DNA of 64,000 nucleotides from Cryphonectria parasitica EP155 (lineage: Eukaryota > Ascomycota > Sordariomycetes > Diaporthales > Cryphonectriaceae). The notes under the pieces are model-generated. The model was not told where the DNA came from and did not search any database. It saw only the letters and a list, made by a program, of their open reading frames with translations. Positions 47,193 to 58,186 of this stretch are shown here, piece after piece. The position numbers were made by a program, and so were the translations under genes. Location: assembly GCF_011745365.1 (NCBI RefSeq), contig NW_024468910.1:1578068-1642067 (forward strand), written 5' to 3'. Position 1 is the first letter of the stretch. The number at the start of each line of letters is the position of its first letter.

Positions 47193-50100
47193 GTGCTGGT
47201 TTCCTTCCTCTTCCAATACTCAGCCACTCTTTCTTAAGCGTTTTTAACATTTTCCCGTGGTTCTCATGAATTTTCACTTGCTGAGTAATCTTTCCACTTG
47301 ATGAGGTATTCTCTCATGCTGTCTGTACTTCTATGCTTAAGAATCTTCTCTATCTTGTATTCTGGTTTGTTATTCTCCACTTCTGCTGTATTATCTGCTG
47401 ATATTTCCTATGCTGCTAATTCCAGCAGTGAGATATGAAAAACCGAGTATATCCTCATTCTATGAAATAATGCTAACTCGTAATTAACTAAGGAGATCTG
47501 TTATAAGACTTTAAATAGTTCCAATTTCTTATAATCAAATTTGTTGCTAGATCTGGTTGTTTTGATATTTTTCCGAAGTAAGTAAACCTTATCTTCTTTC
47601 TATAGAATTAGTTTCTTAATTCTTTTGGAGTTTGCATATTGCATTATTCGTTCTTAAATGAATTATAATTCTGATTAGAATTCTTTCTGAATTTTCTTAA
47701 TCTTCTTAACTCTTTTATTTATAGCTTTTATATCTGCTTCTAGTAATGCTTTGTAATAAGCTGTTAGATTGTATTCATAGAGTATAAAGAATAATGATTT
47801 CTTTATTATACTTATATCTGCGCTATTATAAGCAAACTGTGCAAGAAGCAATAGATTAATCTAGTTATTCTATTTCTAGTTAATATAGTATTAAAGATAT
47901 TATTTGATAATCTAATTCATTCTTTCCGTTTATTTATCTGTTTGCAGATAAAATGCTATAAATATTCTATAGTATATTCTGAGCTGCTTTATAAGCAAAA
48001 TTCAAAACTTTAAATTGAACTTTCTATCTCTATTGAAGATTACTTCTTCTGATGTACTATAGTTAGTAATAATCGTTCTAAAGAATGCATATACAAGTTC
48101 CTCTACTATACTGCTTTCCTTATAGAGAAGAAAGTAAGCATATTTGCTTAGTTTGCAAACTATTACTAGAATATTATTATATTACATCTTAGTTAAGAGT
48201 TCTTATAAGAGAAATAGCTTGATAATAAAGTTTAGACTAATGAATTGCTATATAGTTATAGATACTAGTAGGAGATGCAGTAGTTTGTAAAGCTTATATC
48301 TTTCTGCTTTATTCTTCTTACAGCTATTGCATTGTTGTAAGATGTTTTCGATTCTTTTCCTAAAGCTTGATAAGTTTCAGTATCTTCTGATGCATTTATA
48401 AGTTGCTCTAACTCCCTAATGCTTATATGCTGATATACTATGTATATTCTTAATATAGTTGTCTTATTCATCTGAAGTTATTGATTCTGAATCCTTTTCT
48501 AAAGATTCAATCCTGAGAGCAGCATTCAGCTCTCTATATGCATTAACAAGATTTCCTAACTCGTTTTGAGCAAAGATATTCTATATATTCAAGGAATCTG
48601 CATCTTGATAATCTGATTATCTACTAAGAGCATCTGCTTATTTGTTTTCTAAGCTTTTGCAGTATATAATCCTAAAATCGAATTGTAAGAGAAATTGTGC
48701 TTATCTAATTTATTGCTTATTCAAGACTTTAATTATTATGAATATAGTTAGATTCTTATAATCCGAATGAATTATAATTGAGTATTATATGCTAATGAGA
48801 TAGTATTGCTACTTTTTAAAGGCTTTTACTATTGCTATGAGTTCCTGATCAGGGATTCCGTAATTAATTTCTGAGGTGCTCAACTTCTTCGAAAAGTTGC
48901 TTACAATTCTTAAATATTCTTAATTATTTCGCTAACTAAGTTGTTTTCCGAATGCATATTCTAATACATTAGTTTTAATTTTAAAGGATTTGTAGAGATC
49001 TGCTTCATATAGAATTAGTTCTGAGATGATCTGCTTAATAATCTTATCAAAAGCTTCTTATGCTTTGAAGATTTATTCGAAAGATTGCTCTTTCTTAGTA
49101 AGATTTGTAAGAAGATATACAATTCAGCTGTAGTTTCTAATGAACTGCTTATAGAAGTTGATATATTTGAGAAAAAATCTAATATTTCTAATATTCTTAG
49201 GAATTAGCTAGTTTCTAATAGCTTTTATCTTGTCTTTCTATAGCTTAATGTATTCTGATTTGATTATGAATCCGAGATAATTAACTTTCTATATGTAGAA
49301 GTAACTCTTTGCAGGTTTTATAAGAAGTTTTGCATTCTAAAGCATTTGCAATACTGTTTCCACATATTTCTTATATTCTTTCAGTATTCAAGAATAAATA
49401 AGAATATTATCGAGATATATAATAATAAACTGATTCAAATGCTTGTATAGAATATGATTGATCATTTTCTGGAATAAGGCTGAAGTATTTGTTAAACTGA
49501 AAAGCATAATCAAATATTTGTAGTATCCATAGCATATTCTGAAAGCAGTTTTCCATTCTTCTTCTTTCTTTACTCTGATCAGATTATAAGCTCCTTTTAG
49601 ATCTAGAACTATAAATCATTATACTTCTTGCAATCTATTTCATAATTTCTTGATAAGTAGCAATAGATATTAGTTTTTAATTATAATATCATTGAATTGC
49701 TTATAATCAATATATAATCTGAGCTTGCTATTCTTCTTAAATATGAATAAGATAGGATATCCTGCTGATGATTGCAATGATTATATATATTCCTTCTTGA
49801 GATTCTTATTGAGATACTCCCTGAGTATCTCTAGCTGTATCTTATTTAGTCTGTAGATAGGGAAGAATTTGGGCTGTTTCCCTTCTTATAGCGGGATTTC
49901 GTAGTTGTATGAGCTGTATTCTAGCAGTTCTATATTCAATTCTCTCTGGAATAGTTTCTTGAACTTGTAGTATTCTTGTAATATATTCGCAAGTATTAGT
50001 TCTGATTCCTGTGCTGTTTCTGCTACCTGAAGGAACAGTAGGTATTATTGAGCGTGCTTCTTTTCTGATAGCGTTCTTAGTAACGTTTTTGAGGTTTTTC

Positions 50101-51847
50101 CTGTATGAACTCACAATCCACTTTCTGAAGCTTTTCCTTATCGCTCCGGAGCGGACCGACTTGCTGAAAGCCTTGCTTCCATTGTTTTGCTAACCTGCCA
50201 GCGCCCTAGCACTATTTGAGTTCGCTTATCACTAGATCCTTCTCCTTGTACTGCCAGCTCTGCTAACTTGGAAGTATGTATGAAGTTGTATGAAGCTTCT
50301 TTTCCTAAATATTCTTCAATCACTAGCTTTAATCCTGCGCTATTGATTGTAACTATCTCTCTGAGTATAGCTTGTTCCCATGAGATCTAGCTAGTAGTTC
50401 AATCGATTCGAGGATTATGCTTCTTGAGCTATGAAAATCTTATAATCAGCTCATGCTATACTGTATCCGTAATATCAAAAGAAACTCTGTTTTTATATTC
50501 TTGAATTAAGATAGATAGATAATCAGTTTTCTTATCGATTATTTCTTGATTATATGCAATAGATTGTTCTTTTATAATGCTGAGAGTGTATAGCTGTTTC
50601 TTTCATTTCTATTGTAGTTATGTTTGATTAATGATGTATAAGGATATGAAGTTTCTCTAAGCGCTACTATTCAATAGTGCGCTGTACTTGTATTCTTGAA
50701 TGTATATATCGAACTTAATATGAGCATAGTCTGCTTTGAAAGCTTTATATAAGAATCATTCTAGTCTGATTATCTGCAGTTTCTTTACAAGCAATCCTGT
50801 TCTTTTGAGTTTATTAAGAGCTGCTTGCCTTCCCTCTGAGCCTGCTTTGCTGCTTTCTAAGCAAGCTTTTTAGCTTGCTTTTGCTTATATCATTATTATT
50901 CCTAATCTTTCTTCTGCTAATACTAGTTGCAAATCTTATTATTAATATGAATCGTACAGAGCATTATCTTGCACTACTACTACTCTATTTTCTTATTTAT
51001 ACATTGCATAGAGCAGTTATCTAGTAACTCAATATATGCATTGTAATACTGTCTGTTGAGAACCTTTCTGAAGCAGAGCTCCTGTTCTTCAACAGCCTGA
51101 AGGATTTGTTCTGATTCTCTAACAGGGAATCATTTGTATTGCACCTTCTCCGAGAAATGCGTTCTGCAGCTATAGTAGATGCAGAAGATCCATGCTAGTT
51201 TGTAATATAGATTATGAAGTGAGCTGATTTGAGGATTCTCGTCTTGTTATGCTTCGATGTTCTGCAAGGGAATGCAGATAAAGAGCTTCTCTAGTTCTAT
51301 CCTATAAATAAGATATTTAACTTATGTTGTTTTCTTATTTCATTCAATGCTGAAGGGAAATCTTCCTGTAAGCTTCTTGAGTTTATTGTTTACAGAAGAT
51401 TCTGGTGAATTATCAGATTATTCGTTCTAGCTTAATCCTTCTGTTGCCTGAGAAGCGTTTTCGGTATCGTTCAGATATTTATATCAATAATCAAGAGAAT
51501 ATCATTTCTTATCTATATCCCTAGTTATAGCGCTTAGCGTAAATGATGAAGAATAGTGAAGAGTTTCGTTGCTAAGTTCTTCTTTCAATACCTAAATGCT
51601 CTGTTCAGTGATATCAAAGCAGTCTGAGTTGTTGCTATCTGTAGTTGTGCTGAGCATATATCCTCGCTCTGCTATTGCTATCTGCCTGTAGCACCTAAGC
51701 TTCTGAGAGAACTATTCTGAATCTTCCTTACTCGAGAGGTGTATTAAGCAGTTATCATTATAGCAGAATATCCAGCTAAGACTTCTATAATCAATAGAAT
51801 CCGATACTTGCTCTAAGGGGATGTTTTTGCTCAGTTGATTGAGTTTC
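47190..51847 (-). pseudogene. Gypsy-B copy 4 pol with chromodomain
   Basis: Same organisation as copy 2: chromodomain at about 47400-47220, integrase about 48.4-47.8 kb, RNase H about 49.0-48.5 kb, RT about 49.9-49.2 kb, protease about 50.8-50.5 kb. The RT active site reads YLDN (49406-49411), so the first Asp survives here while copy 2 lost both. Its stop (CTA on + at 47189-47191) overlaps the accessory TAA. Stops are numerous. It is broken at GTTTC 51843-51847 by the LTR-C element. Confidence 0.83.
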
Positions 51848-52061
51848 TGTCAGGTGGAAAGGTTGCAAAGGCAATGTGGCGAGGTTTTTTCTTTCTTTCA
51901 GGAGCATACAACCAGAATAATATTGAGGCCTAAGGAGCTAAGTTCTGCTCAGCAGTGCTGACGTAGCTAGAAAGCCGCTTTATAGCCGCATATTGCTTAG
52001 TCATCCGTAATCCAGCTAGCTTAGCTGGCTCTGAGCCTTGCTGGCACAATCGGCCCTGACA
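51848..52061 (-). repeat. LTR-C, 3' LTR of the non-autonomous element
   Basis: 214 bp. By eye it differs from the partner at 54062 at about eight positions, all transitions, as expected for mild RIP or age. The termini are TGTCAGG and CCTGACA in inverted form. Confidence 0.9.
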
Positions 52062-52199
52062 GATTGTCTCCCCTTATCAGGCCTTGTCCTCAAGGCCTTT
52101 GAGGCTTCCGAGCTTTCGTTGCTTCCAGGCTTCCGTTGCTCCCAGGCTTCCGTTGCTTCCAGGCTTTCGCTGCTTCCTAGCTGCTCCTACGCCTTCTCA

Positions 52200-52850
52200 A
52201 TGCTTCAAGCTCTTAAGATCTCTCAGTGCTTCAGGCTTCTCAAAGCTTCTCAAGATCCCTCAGTGCCTCAGATTTCTCAAAGCCTCTCAAGATCTCTCAG
52301 TGCTTCAGGCCTCTCAAGGCCTCTCAAGATCTCTCAGTGCCTCAGGTTTCTCAAAGCTTTTCAAGATCTCTCAGTGCTTCAGGCCTCTCAAGGCCTCTCA
52401 AGGTCTCTCAGTGCCTCAGGCCTCTCAAGGCTTCTCAAGGTCCCTCAGTGCCTCAGGCCTCTCAAGGCTTGTTAAGATCTCTCAGTGCCTCAGGTTTCTC
52501 AAGGCTTCTCAAGATCTCTCAGTGCTTCAGGCCTCTCAAGGCCTCTCAAGGTCTCTCAGTGCCTCAGGCCTCTCAAGGCTTCTCAAGATCTCTCAGTGCT
52601 TCAGGTTTCTCAAAGCCTCTCAAGATCTTTCAGTGCCTCAGGCCTCTCAAGGCCTCTTAAGATCTCTCAGTGCCTCAGGCTTCTAGGTCACTCAAGGTCT
52701 CTCAAGGTCTCTCAGTGCCTCAGGCTTCTAAGCCACTCAAGGTCTCTCAAGGTCTCTCAGTGCCTCAGGCTTCTCAAAGCTTCTCAGAGTCTCAGGCTTC
52801 TCAAAGCTTCTCAAGATCTCTCAGTATCTCAGGCCTCTCAAGGCTTCTCA
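52200..52850. repeat. 37 bp tandem array, about 16 units
   Basis: Units of the form CTCTCAGTGCCTCAGG plus CCTCTCAAGG steps. CAGTG recurs every 37 bp (52224, 52261, 52298 and on), with longer variant units after about 52680. Because 37 is not a multiple of three and the unit lacks stop triplets on +, all three + frames stay open and produce overlapping Ser/Leu-rich ORFs. These are repeat artefacts, not genes. The array is C+T rich on + and shows few RIP changes. Confidence 0.92.
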
Positions 52851-53059
52851 ACCATCTCCCTCCTTCTCTTCTAGCTTCGTCCCCGAAGCCTGTGAAAAAA
52901 AAAAAAATCTCTTTTTAATCACATTCCAGATATAAGTCTTCCGAGTGCAATACCCGCGCTATATACGCTGCTCAGTCGCTGCTTTCTCAGCGCTTTATCC
53001 AAGCACTCTTCAGAACTTAAAGCTGTTTGATATAGATTGCAAGCCTTTCACCAGAAACT

Positions 53060-53275
53060 TAGTTTGCAGCCAAGAAGCTCAGCATCCAGAACAGCATCCC
53101 TGCAGCTATAACAGATAATTACAGCTTTCTGTCTTGAGAGTTGCTCTCTAGCAACTCTGAAGCTGTTGCTATGCTTTGCTCCACCGCTAGGCACAGAAAA
53201 GTAATTGATTCGCAATCTAATACCCAAGCAACTTCAGTTGCTAAGCAAACACTCCACTTCAGCTCTGCGCTCTCG
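53060..53275 (-). pseudogene. Gypsy-D-like linker fragment inside the LTR-C element
   Basis: From about 53155 to 53275 the sequence matches 11640-11755 of Gypsy-D (TGTTGCTA.RCTT.GCTC, ACCCAAGCAA..TCAGTTGC), leading into the same repeat motif. This is the only coding-like relic in the element and ties it to the Gypsy-D lineage. The frame is not maintained. Confidence 0.6.
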
Positions 53276-53625
53276 CTTGAATAGCGAAGAGCACACTCTC
53301 GAAAACAGAAGATACTCAGATCTACTGCTTGCTCACTCTGCTCTCTTGCTCGAATAGCGAAGAATACACTCTCGAAAACAGAAGATACTCAGATCTACTG
53401 CTTGCTCACTCTGCTCTCTCGCTCGAATAGCGAAGAACACACTCTCGAAAACAGAAGATACTCAGATCTACTGCTTGCTCACTCTGCTCTCTCGCTCGAA
53501 TAGCAAAGAACACACTCTCGAAAACAGAAGATACTCAGATCTACTGCTTGCTCACTCTGCTCTCTCGCTCGAATAGCGAAGAATATACTTCTGCTCTCTC
53601 GCTCGAATAGCGAAGAGCATACTTT
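53262..53625. repeat. 73 bp tandem array
   Basis: CGAATAGC at 53278 (as TGAATAGC), 53351, 53424, 53497 and 53570, each 73 bp apart, followed by a shortened unit at 53604. It is homologous to the 75 bp in-frame repeat at 11755. The loss of two bases per unit means that it no longer keeps a reading frame. Confidence 0.92.
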
Positions 53626-53626
53626 G

Positions 53627-53872
53627 CTCTAGCTTAACAACTCGAATGCTCTGAATCTCTTCTGAACGCTTCTCGCACGCTGCTTGCATACTGCTTGCTC
53701 GCTGTTTGCTCTAGCCTAGCGACTCGAATGCTCTGAATCTCTTCTGAACGCTTCTCGTACGCTGCTTGCATACTGCTTGCTCGCTATTTGCTCTAGCTTA
53801 GCAACTCGAATGCTCTGAATCTCTTCTGAACGCTTCTCGCACGCTGCTTGCATACTGCTTGCTCGATACTGC
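53627..53872. repeat. 82 bp tandem array, 3 units
   Basis: CTCTAG starts at 53627, 53709 and 53791, each 82 bp apart. Each unit includes ACTCGAATGCTCTGAATCTC and CTGCTTGCATACTGCTTGC. No match elsewhere in the window. The 67-residue minus-strand ORF across it is a repeat product. Confidence 0.9.
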
Positions 53873-54061
53873 TTGCTTGCTGTATTCAAGGCTCGAAAGC
53901 TTGAAAATCGAAGGCTCAAAGGTTAAAAGCTCGAAGGTTCGAAAAGGATAGTAGTCTAATCATTTGCTCTGCTCCTGCTCAGTATTAGCACTGCTCCTAA
54001 GGAAAAAAAAAGATAGAAAGCCTCGCCGGATTGCCTCCTTTAAAAGGGCTAGGCTTCAAAC

Positions 54062-54275
54062 TGTCAGGTGGAAAGGTTGCAAAGGCAATGTGGCGAGGTC
54101 TTTTCTTTCTTTCAGGGGCATACAACCAGAATAATATTGAGGCTTAAGGAGCTAAGTTCTGCTCAGCAGTGCTAACGTGGCTAGAAAGCCGCTTTATAGC
54201 CGCATATTGCTTAGTCATCCGTAATTCAGCTAGCTTAGCTGGCTCTGAGCCTTGCTAGCACAATCGGCTCTGACA
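54062..54275 (-). repeat. LTR-C, 5' LTR of the non-autonomous element
   Basis: Upstream LTR in the inferred minus orientation, ending at the GTTTC duplication. The inner side starts, in sense, TTTGAAGCCTAGCC; no TGG primer site is obvious. Confidence 0.9.
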
Positions 54276-54280
54276 GTTTC

Positions 54281-55380
54281 TATCGTTGAGCAATATTCAC
54301 CTAGCATCCTTCCTGAACTGATTGCTATTTGTTCTTCCGAAGTTGATAGCAATTGCATGCTATATATTCCTGCTTATTGCAATTATAGCAGATAATGCTA
54401 TTCCTTTTGTTGTATTGCTTGTTAGCTGCGTTGAGTTTCATAAAGCTTGCATGCATAGTGCTGCTCTGAGCTGTACTGCTCTGTTAACTGCTATTCTTGT
54501 ATTGGAGTTTCTTGCTTGTATTAGCTGGAAATCTCCAAGTCTAGCTTTCTTCTTTCTTGGATTTCTCTACCCGTTGTTCATACAGATAGTTGTTGATGCA
54601 GATTGCTTGATTGGAGAACGTTGCAAAGTTCTTCAGCTAATCCTGCTTAGAAATTTCATTCTTAATATCATTCTTGAATCTCTTGTAATAATGCTTTATA
54701 AGATTCTTATCCTTCTATGGAAGTTTTGCTAAGAGCTGCTTGAATCTAATTATATAAGCTGAAGCTGATTTGATCTGTTTGAGATTCATAAGCTGCTAAG
54801 CTATAGTGCATTCTTCATTAGAATTATCAAAGGTTTTCTTAAGAGCTTTTTTGAAGCTTGCAAAGGAGTTGAATATATTCTTAGTACTCTGAGTATGCAT
54901 ATCGGAGTTGCTCTGATGCTTTAAGTAATTGCATAGAGAAAGCTTATATCAGATAAGAGCATTCTTTTCGAAACGAATCCCTGCAAGAATAACTTTTTCA
55001 GATTCTATAGTAAACTGAGTTGCATAGTACAAAAAGTATACTCTGCAGTAGATAAGAAATTCATGCAGTGTCTTCTAGTTGCTATTATATATAGCGGGCT
55101 TGTTCATCTTGTATGCCTTCCCGGCACCAGTAGTGGCTGCAGAGGTGAACTGCGTCTGCTGAGCCTGCTAAGCAAGCTGAGCCTGCTGGTTAGCGATGGT
55201 AATGCTCTAAGCCTGCTGTTGTTCGCGCAGATCCTGAATACGCTGAATAAGCTGATATACCTGATTAACCAGTTCCTCCTAAATAGGAATGCGCGAGAAC
55301 GAAGAAGTTCCTGAAAAAGCTATCGTATTCCGTATTGCTCAAGAGGATAATACTGAACTATTCTTGAACAAGAATTATCA
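54281..55380 (-). pseudogene. Gypsy-B copy 4 gag
   Basis: The counterpart of 18339-19440. It contains the zinc knuckle CYNCNKQEYIACNC near 54400-54350, in which His is Tyr, and an upstream Gag core with few stops around 55.1-54.8 kb. The 136-residue hydrophobic + strand ORF at 54322-54732 is an antisense shadow of this region and not a membrane protein. Confidence 0.78.
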
Positions 55381-55383
55381 AAA

Positions 55384-55847
55384 TATAATGAGTACTGCAG
55401 TAATCTGAAGATTCCAAAGTATACAAAGGGATTTATGCTAGCAAGAGCAATGTCGAAGTGTTAAATCCTTGAATACGGAACTGTATAAGTCTTAATAAGC
55501 AATGCAAGTGTTCACTGCTTTTGGAGCTACTCAGTATATGAGACTGAATACTTAGATTAACAACTGAAGAGCTATGTACTGAATCTATCTAATGGCAAGG
55601 AACGTGTTCTTATATATTCAGCTCTTCAGTATGAACTGTAAGAGTCAGTGGCTGATCATTGCAATTCATTGCTTAAACTGCAAGAACCGATCGTCGACTG
55701 CTCCGGTCTCTTCCTGATTAGTGGCGGCCTGTAATCCTAATCCTGGATTATGTAATCTTTGTTGGTTGTCATTATGTTGAGTCATGACACCTGGTCCTTG
55801 TTGCTCGTGACCTGTTTCGTAACCTGCATGTTGGATGGGTTATAACA
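55384..55847 (-). repeat. LTR-B, 5' LTR of Gypsy-B copy 4
   Basis: 464 bp. Its U3 segment (with CGATCGTCGACTGCTCCGG) is the same type as in the LTR at 10575, read in the other direction. The outer edge meets Gypsy-A integrase at 55848. Confidence 0.9.
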
Positions 55848-57090
55848 CAGTTACAGATATCTTGCAAAAGCTTGCTGTAATCTAATCAGCTATATGCTTG
55901 CAAAACCTCTCAAGAAAGCTATAGCTGCGGAAATGAGAAAGTTCATTTTGGAAGAGATTATTCTTATATTCGAATGCTCTTTTAAAATTATTATTAACAA
56001 AGAATCAGAAAATAAAGCTAAGATAGCTAAAACTATTAGAGCTCTTAGGATTCTGCTTATTCAGATCTTTAGTTATAATCTCTATGCTCAAGAATAAATA
56101 GAAGCTAATTATCTTTCCTTAGCAAGTGCTCTTGCTAAGCTAGCTGATATTCAATTCTGGAAATGGAAGCAGTACTTGAGATTCGCACTCTTTGCTAAAA
56201 GAACTACAATCTGCTAGTTGCATAAATACAGCTTCTTCTATTTGATTTTCAGTTAAGAGCTGCTTATTCTAATTAAAACTGAAATCCTAATATAGAGAGT
56301 TCTTATATAAACCGAAGACTAATTCCCTTAGAAAGCATTTGAAATGCAGTTGAGAATAATTGCAGCTAAGGAAAATGATGTGCAGAAAGCAATTAAAGCT
56401 ATTCAAGTATATTATCAAAAGATTGCAGCTAAAAGTTAAATATAGGATTTAGTATGAAAATCTCAATTGAATATTGGAAATCTTATACTTATTTATAATT
56501 ACATTCGGAAAATAAGCTATTTATGCAATGCTAAAATCTCTTATAAGTAGAAGAATTCATACTTGATTGCTCAGATTCTAGATAAATATGCTTATAAGCT
56601 CAAGATTATAGACAGAGTTCTGCTAAAAAGCATATATTTAGCTATTAATCTCAAAAAGTTTATACGGAATATGAATAGCATTTGGGAATCCAAGATGCTT
56701 ATGCTCTGGAAAGAAGATATCGAGCTTTAATCTGGCTAACTATTAGCAGAAAAGCTAGATTTAATAAGAACTTTCTAGCAAGAGAAACTAGATAATAATA
56801 TTCTTGAAATTCAGGAAGCAGATTCAAGCAATAATGCTATATTCTGGATTCCAGATATTATTGAGTACAATTCTATATTTAGCTAGATTAGTTTTAATTC
56901 AGAGATTATTAATCTAGCAACTGAAGCGGATGATGATGCTGAGGATGGAAATGGAGTTGGTAATGATGAATATTTTATATAAGCAGCGAAGAAGAAGAAG
57001 CAAGAACAGAAGAAAGCAGATAGAAGTGGGATGTTTATACTAATTCCAACTAAATCAGCGTTCCTAGCTTGTAGAGAAGGTTGATTTCTT
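55848..57090 (+). pseudogene. Gypsy-A copy 4 integrase C-terminal half
   Basis: Contains the open stretch 55894-56097 (KPLKKAIAAEMRKFILEEII), typical of the integrase core, then a C-terminal region with TEILI..RVL.QTED. It ends near TKSAFLACRE at about 57080, at the same place as copy 1. In-frame TAG/TAA are present throughout. Confidence 0.8.
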
Positions 57091-57374
57091 TCTGTTCATA
57101 TTTCTTTTTTTTTGTTTGCAAAATACGTTTTCTTTTCATCTTTCCTATTTCATCTCATATATTTTGCTGAGAGAGAAGGGATGAAGTATTGTTTGCTATC
57201 ACTTGCTACAGAATACTATAAACCTATCTAAAAATTTCAAAGCATCTAGTATAGAGCATGTTAACTAGCTCTGAAGCTATTTTCGTTATTCAAAAATTGC
57301 AGTATATTGGAATGCAATGCATAAAAAATGCAGAGCGCTAAAGAAATACTGCAATCTATGAAAATCCTTTACTT

Positions 57375-57776
57375 TTATATATTATTCTTATTATCGGAAT
57401 ACTTATAAATATCATTTAATAGCTTTCTTCTTATTCTATCTAGATTCATATTATTCATATTATCTGCTGAAGAATCGTTATTAAAAACAGAGAAAGAATT
57501 TTGAGATTGAATAGATTTAGCTTATTTCTTGATACAAGATTCTACTACAGCCTTGCTCTTGCTTTTATTCTTGCTACGAGATACAGATTGTGAAGCTGCT
57601 TGCTTAGACTCAGATATTCCTTTCTTGAAAGCAGAAGAAGCAATACTCTTCTTGCTAATCTGTGCAGATAAAGTTAGTAATAATCTTCTTAAGCATTGCA
57701 ATCATAATTAGTTATAAAACTTATAGTATTCTGTAAGTATTACTTTCTTAATATAAGAGAAACTTATTTAATCTGA
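57375..57776 (-). pseudogene. Gypsy-A convergent ORF, copy 4
   Basis: Minus-strand equivalent of 35595-35996 with the same stop position (TAA complement at 57375-57377) and the same Ser/Lys then Asn/Asp pattern. The 60-residue + strand ORF at 57529 is its shadow. Confidence 0.38.
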
Positions 57777-58186
57777 TTATATATAATACTTTTATTCTGT
57801 ATAAGCTTGTATTAAGCTTTAATAATATGCTTAATATTAGCATTAGAGTTAACTTAAGAATCTATCTTGATTATATATTGAAAGCTAAATTAGTAAAATA
57901 AGTGCTAATATTATAAAAAGAACAATAATTAGTATATGCTCAAATCTGATTAAAGATATTAAAATAAGAATCTTATTTATATATTATGCTCTTTGATACA
58001 AGAGAAATCTTTGATATAATTATATTTAGATTCTATATAATAAATACAGTTATTATACTTCTTATTAAAGAAGCTCTTTATTAAGATATATTCTAGGAAA
58101 AGCTAGTTAATATTAATCTGCTGCTTCTGTATAAGTATATAAGCAGTAGTATACTGATAAGAGCAGTAATTGCAAGGAACTAGATT

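Larger units (their letters stand above)
51848..54275 (-). mobile_element. Non-autonomous LTR element (LTR-C) with tandem arrays and TSD
   Basis: 2428 bp bounded by two 214 bp direct LTRs and flanked by the 5 bp duplication GTTTC (51843-51847, 54276-54280). The empty site is seen in Gypsy-B copy 2 at about 18349 (GAGTTTCTATTGC). On the minus strand the LTR has TATAAAGCGGC, and a purine tract (AAGGGGAGAC) precedes the 3' LTR at 52062-52080, which sets the orientation. The 2.0 kb interior has no RT, protease or integrase motif. It consists largely of three tandem arrays plus a piece resembling the Gypsy-D linker. It must have been mobilised in trans. Confidence 0.9.
46529..55847 (-). mobile_element. 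Gypsy-B copy 4, lacking its own 3' LTR
   Basis: Minus-strand chromovirus with a 5' LTR at 55384-55847, gag, pol and accessory gene, interrupted by the LTR-C element at 51848-54275. At the low-coordinate end the 3' untranslated region, purine tract and own LTR are gone, and the sequence stops 4 bp short of the accessory ATG at the + oriented LTR of copy 3. This implies deletion or recombination between the two copies. Confidence 0.85.

Noticed and set aside
46822..47277. 151-residue minus-strand ORF over the accessory gene
   Set aside because: Shadow frame: the + frame has the cysteine pattern and is shared with the other copies, while this one is not conserved.
52038..52918. Five overlapping + strand ORFs of 82-200 codons, Ser/Leu-rich
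   Set aside because: Products of the 37 bp array read in three frames. They have no non-repeat domain.
53278..53625. Regular repeats suggestive of a CRISPR array
   Set aside because: Head-to-tail identical units of 73 bp with no unique spacers, in a fungal retroelement context.
54322..54732. 136-residue hydrophobic ORF (also 18389-18652) resembling a membrane protein
   Set aside because: Antisense of Gypsy-B gag around the zinc knuckle. Hydrophobicity follows from the reverse complement of a Lys/Asn-rich coding strand.
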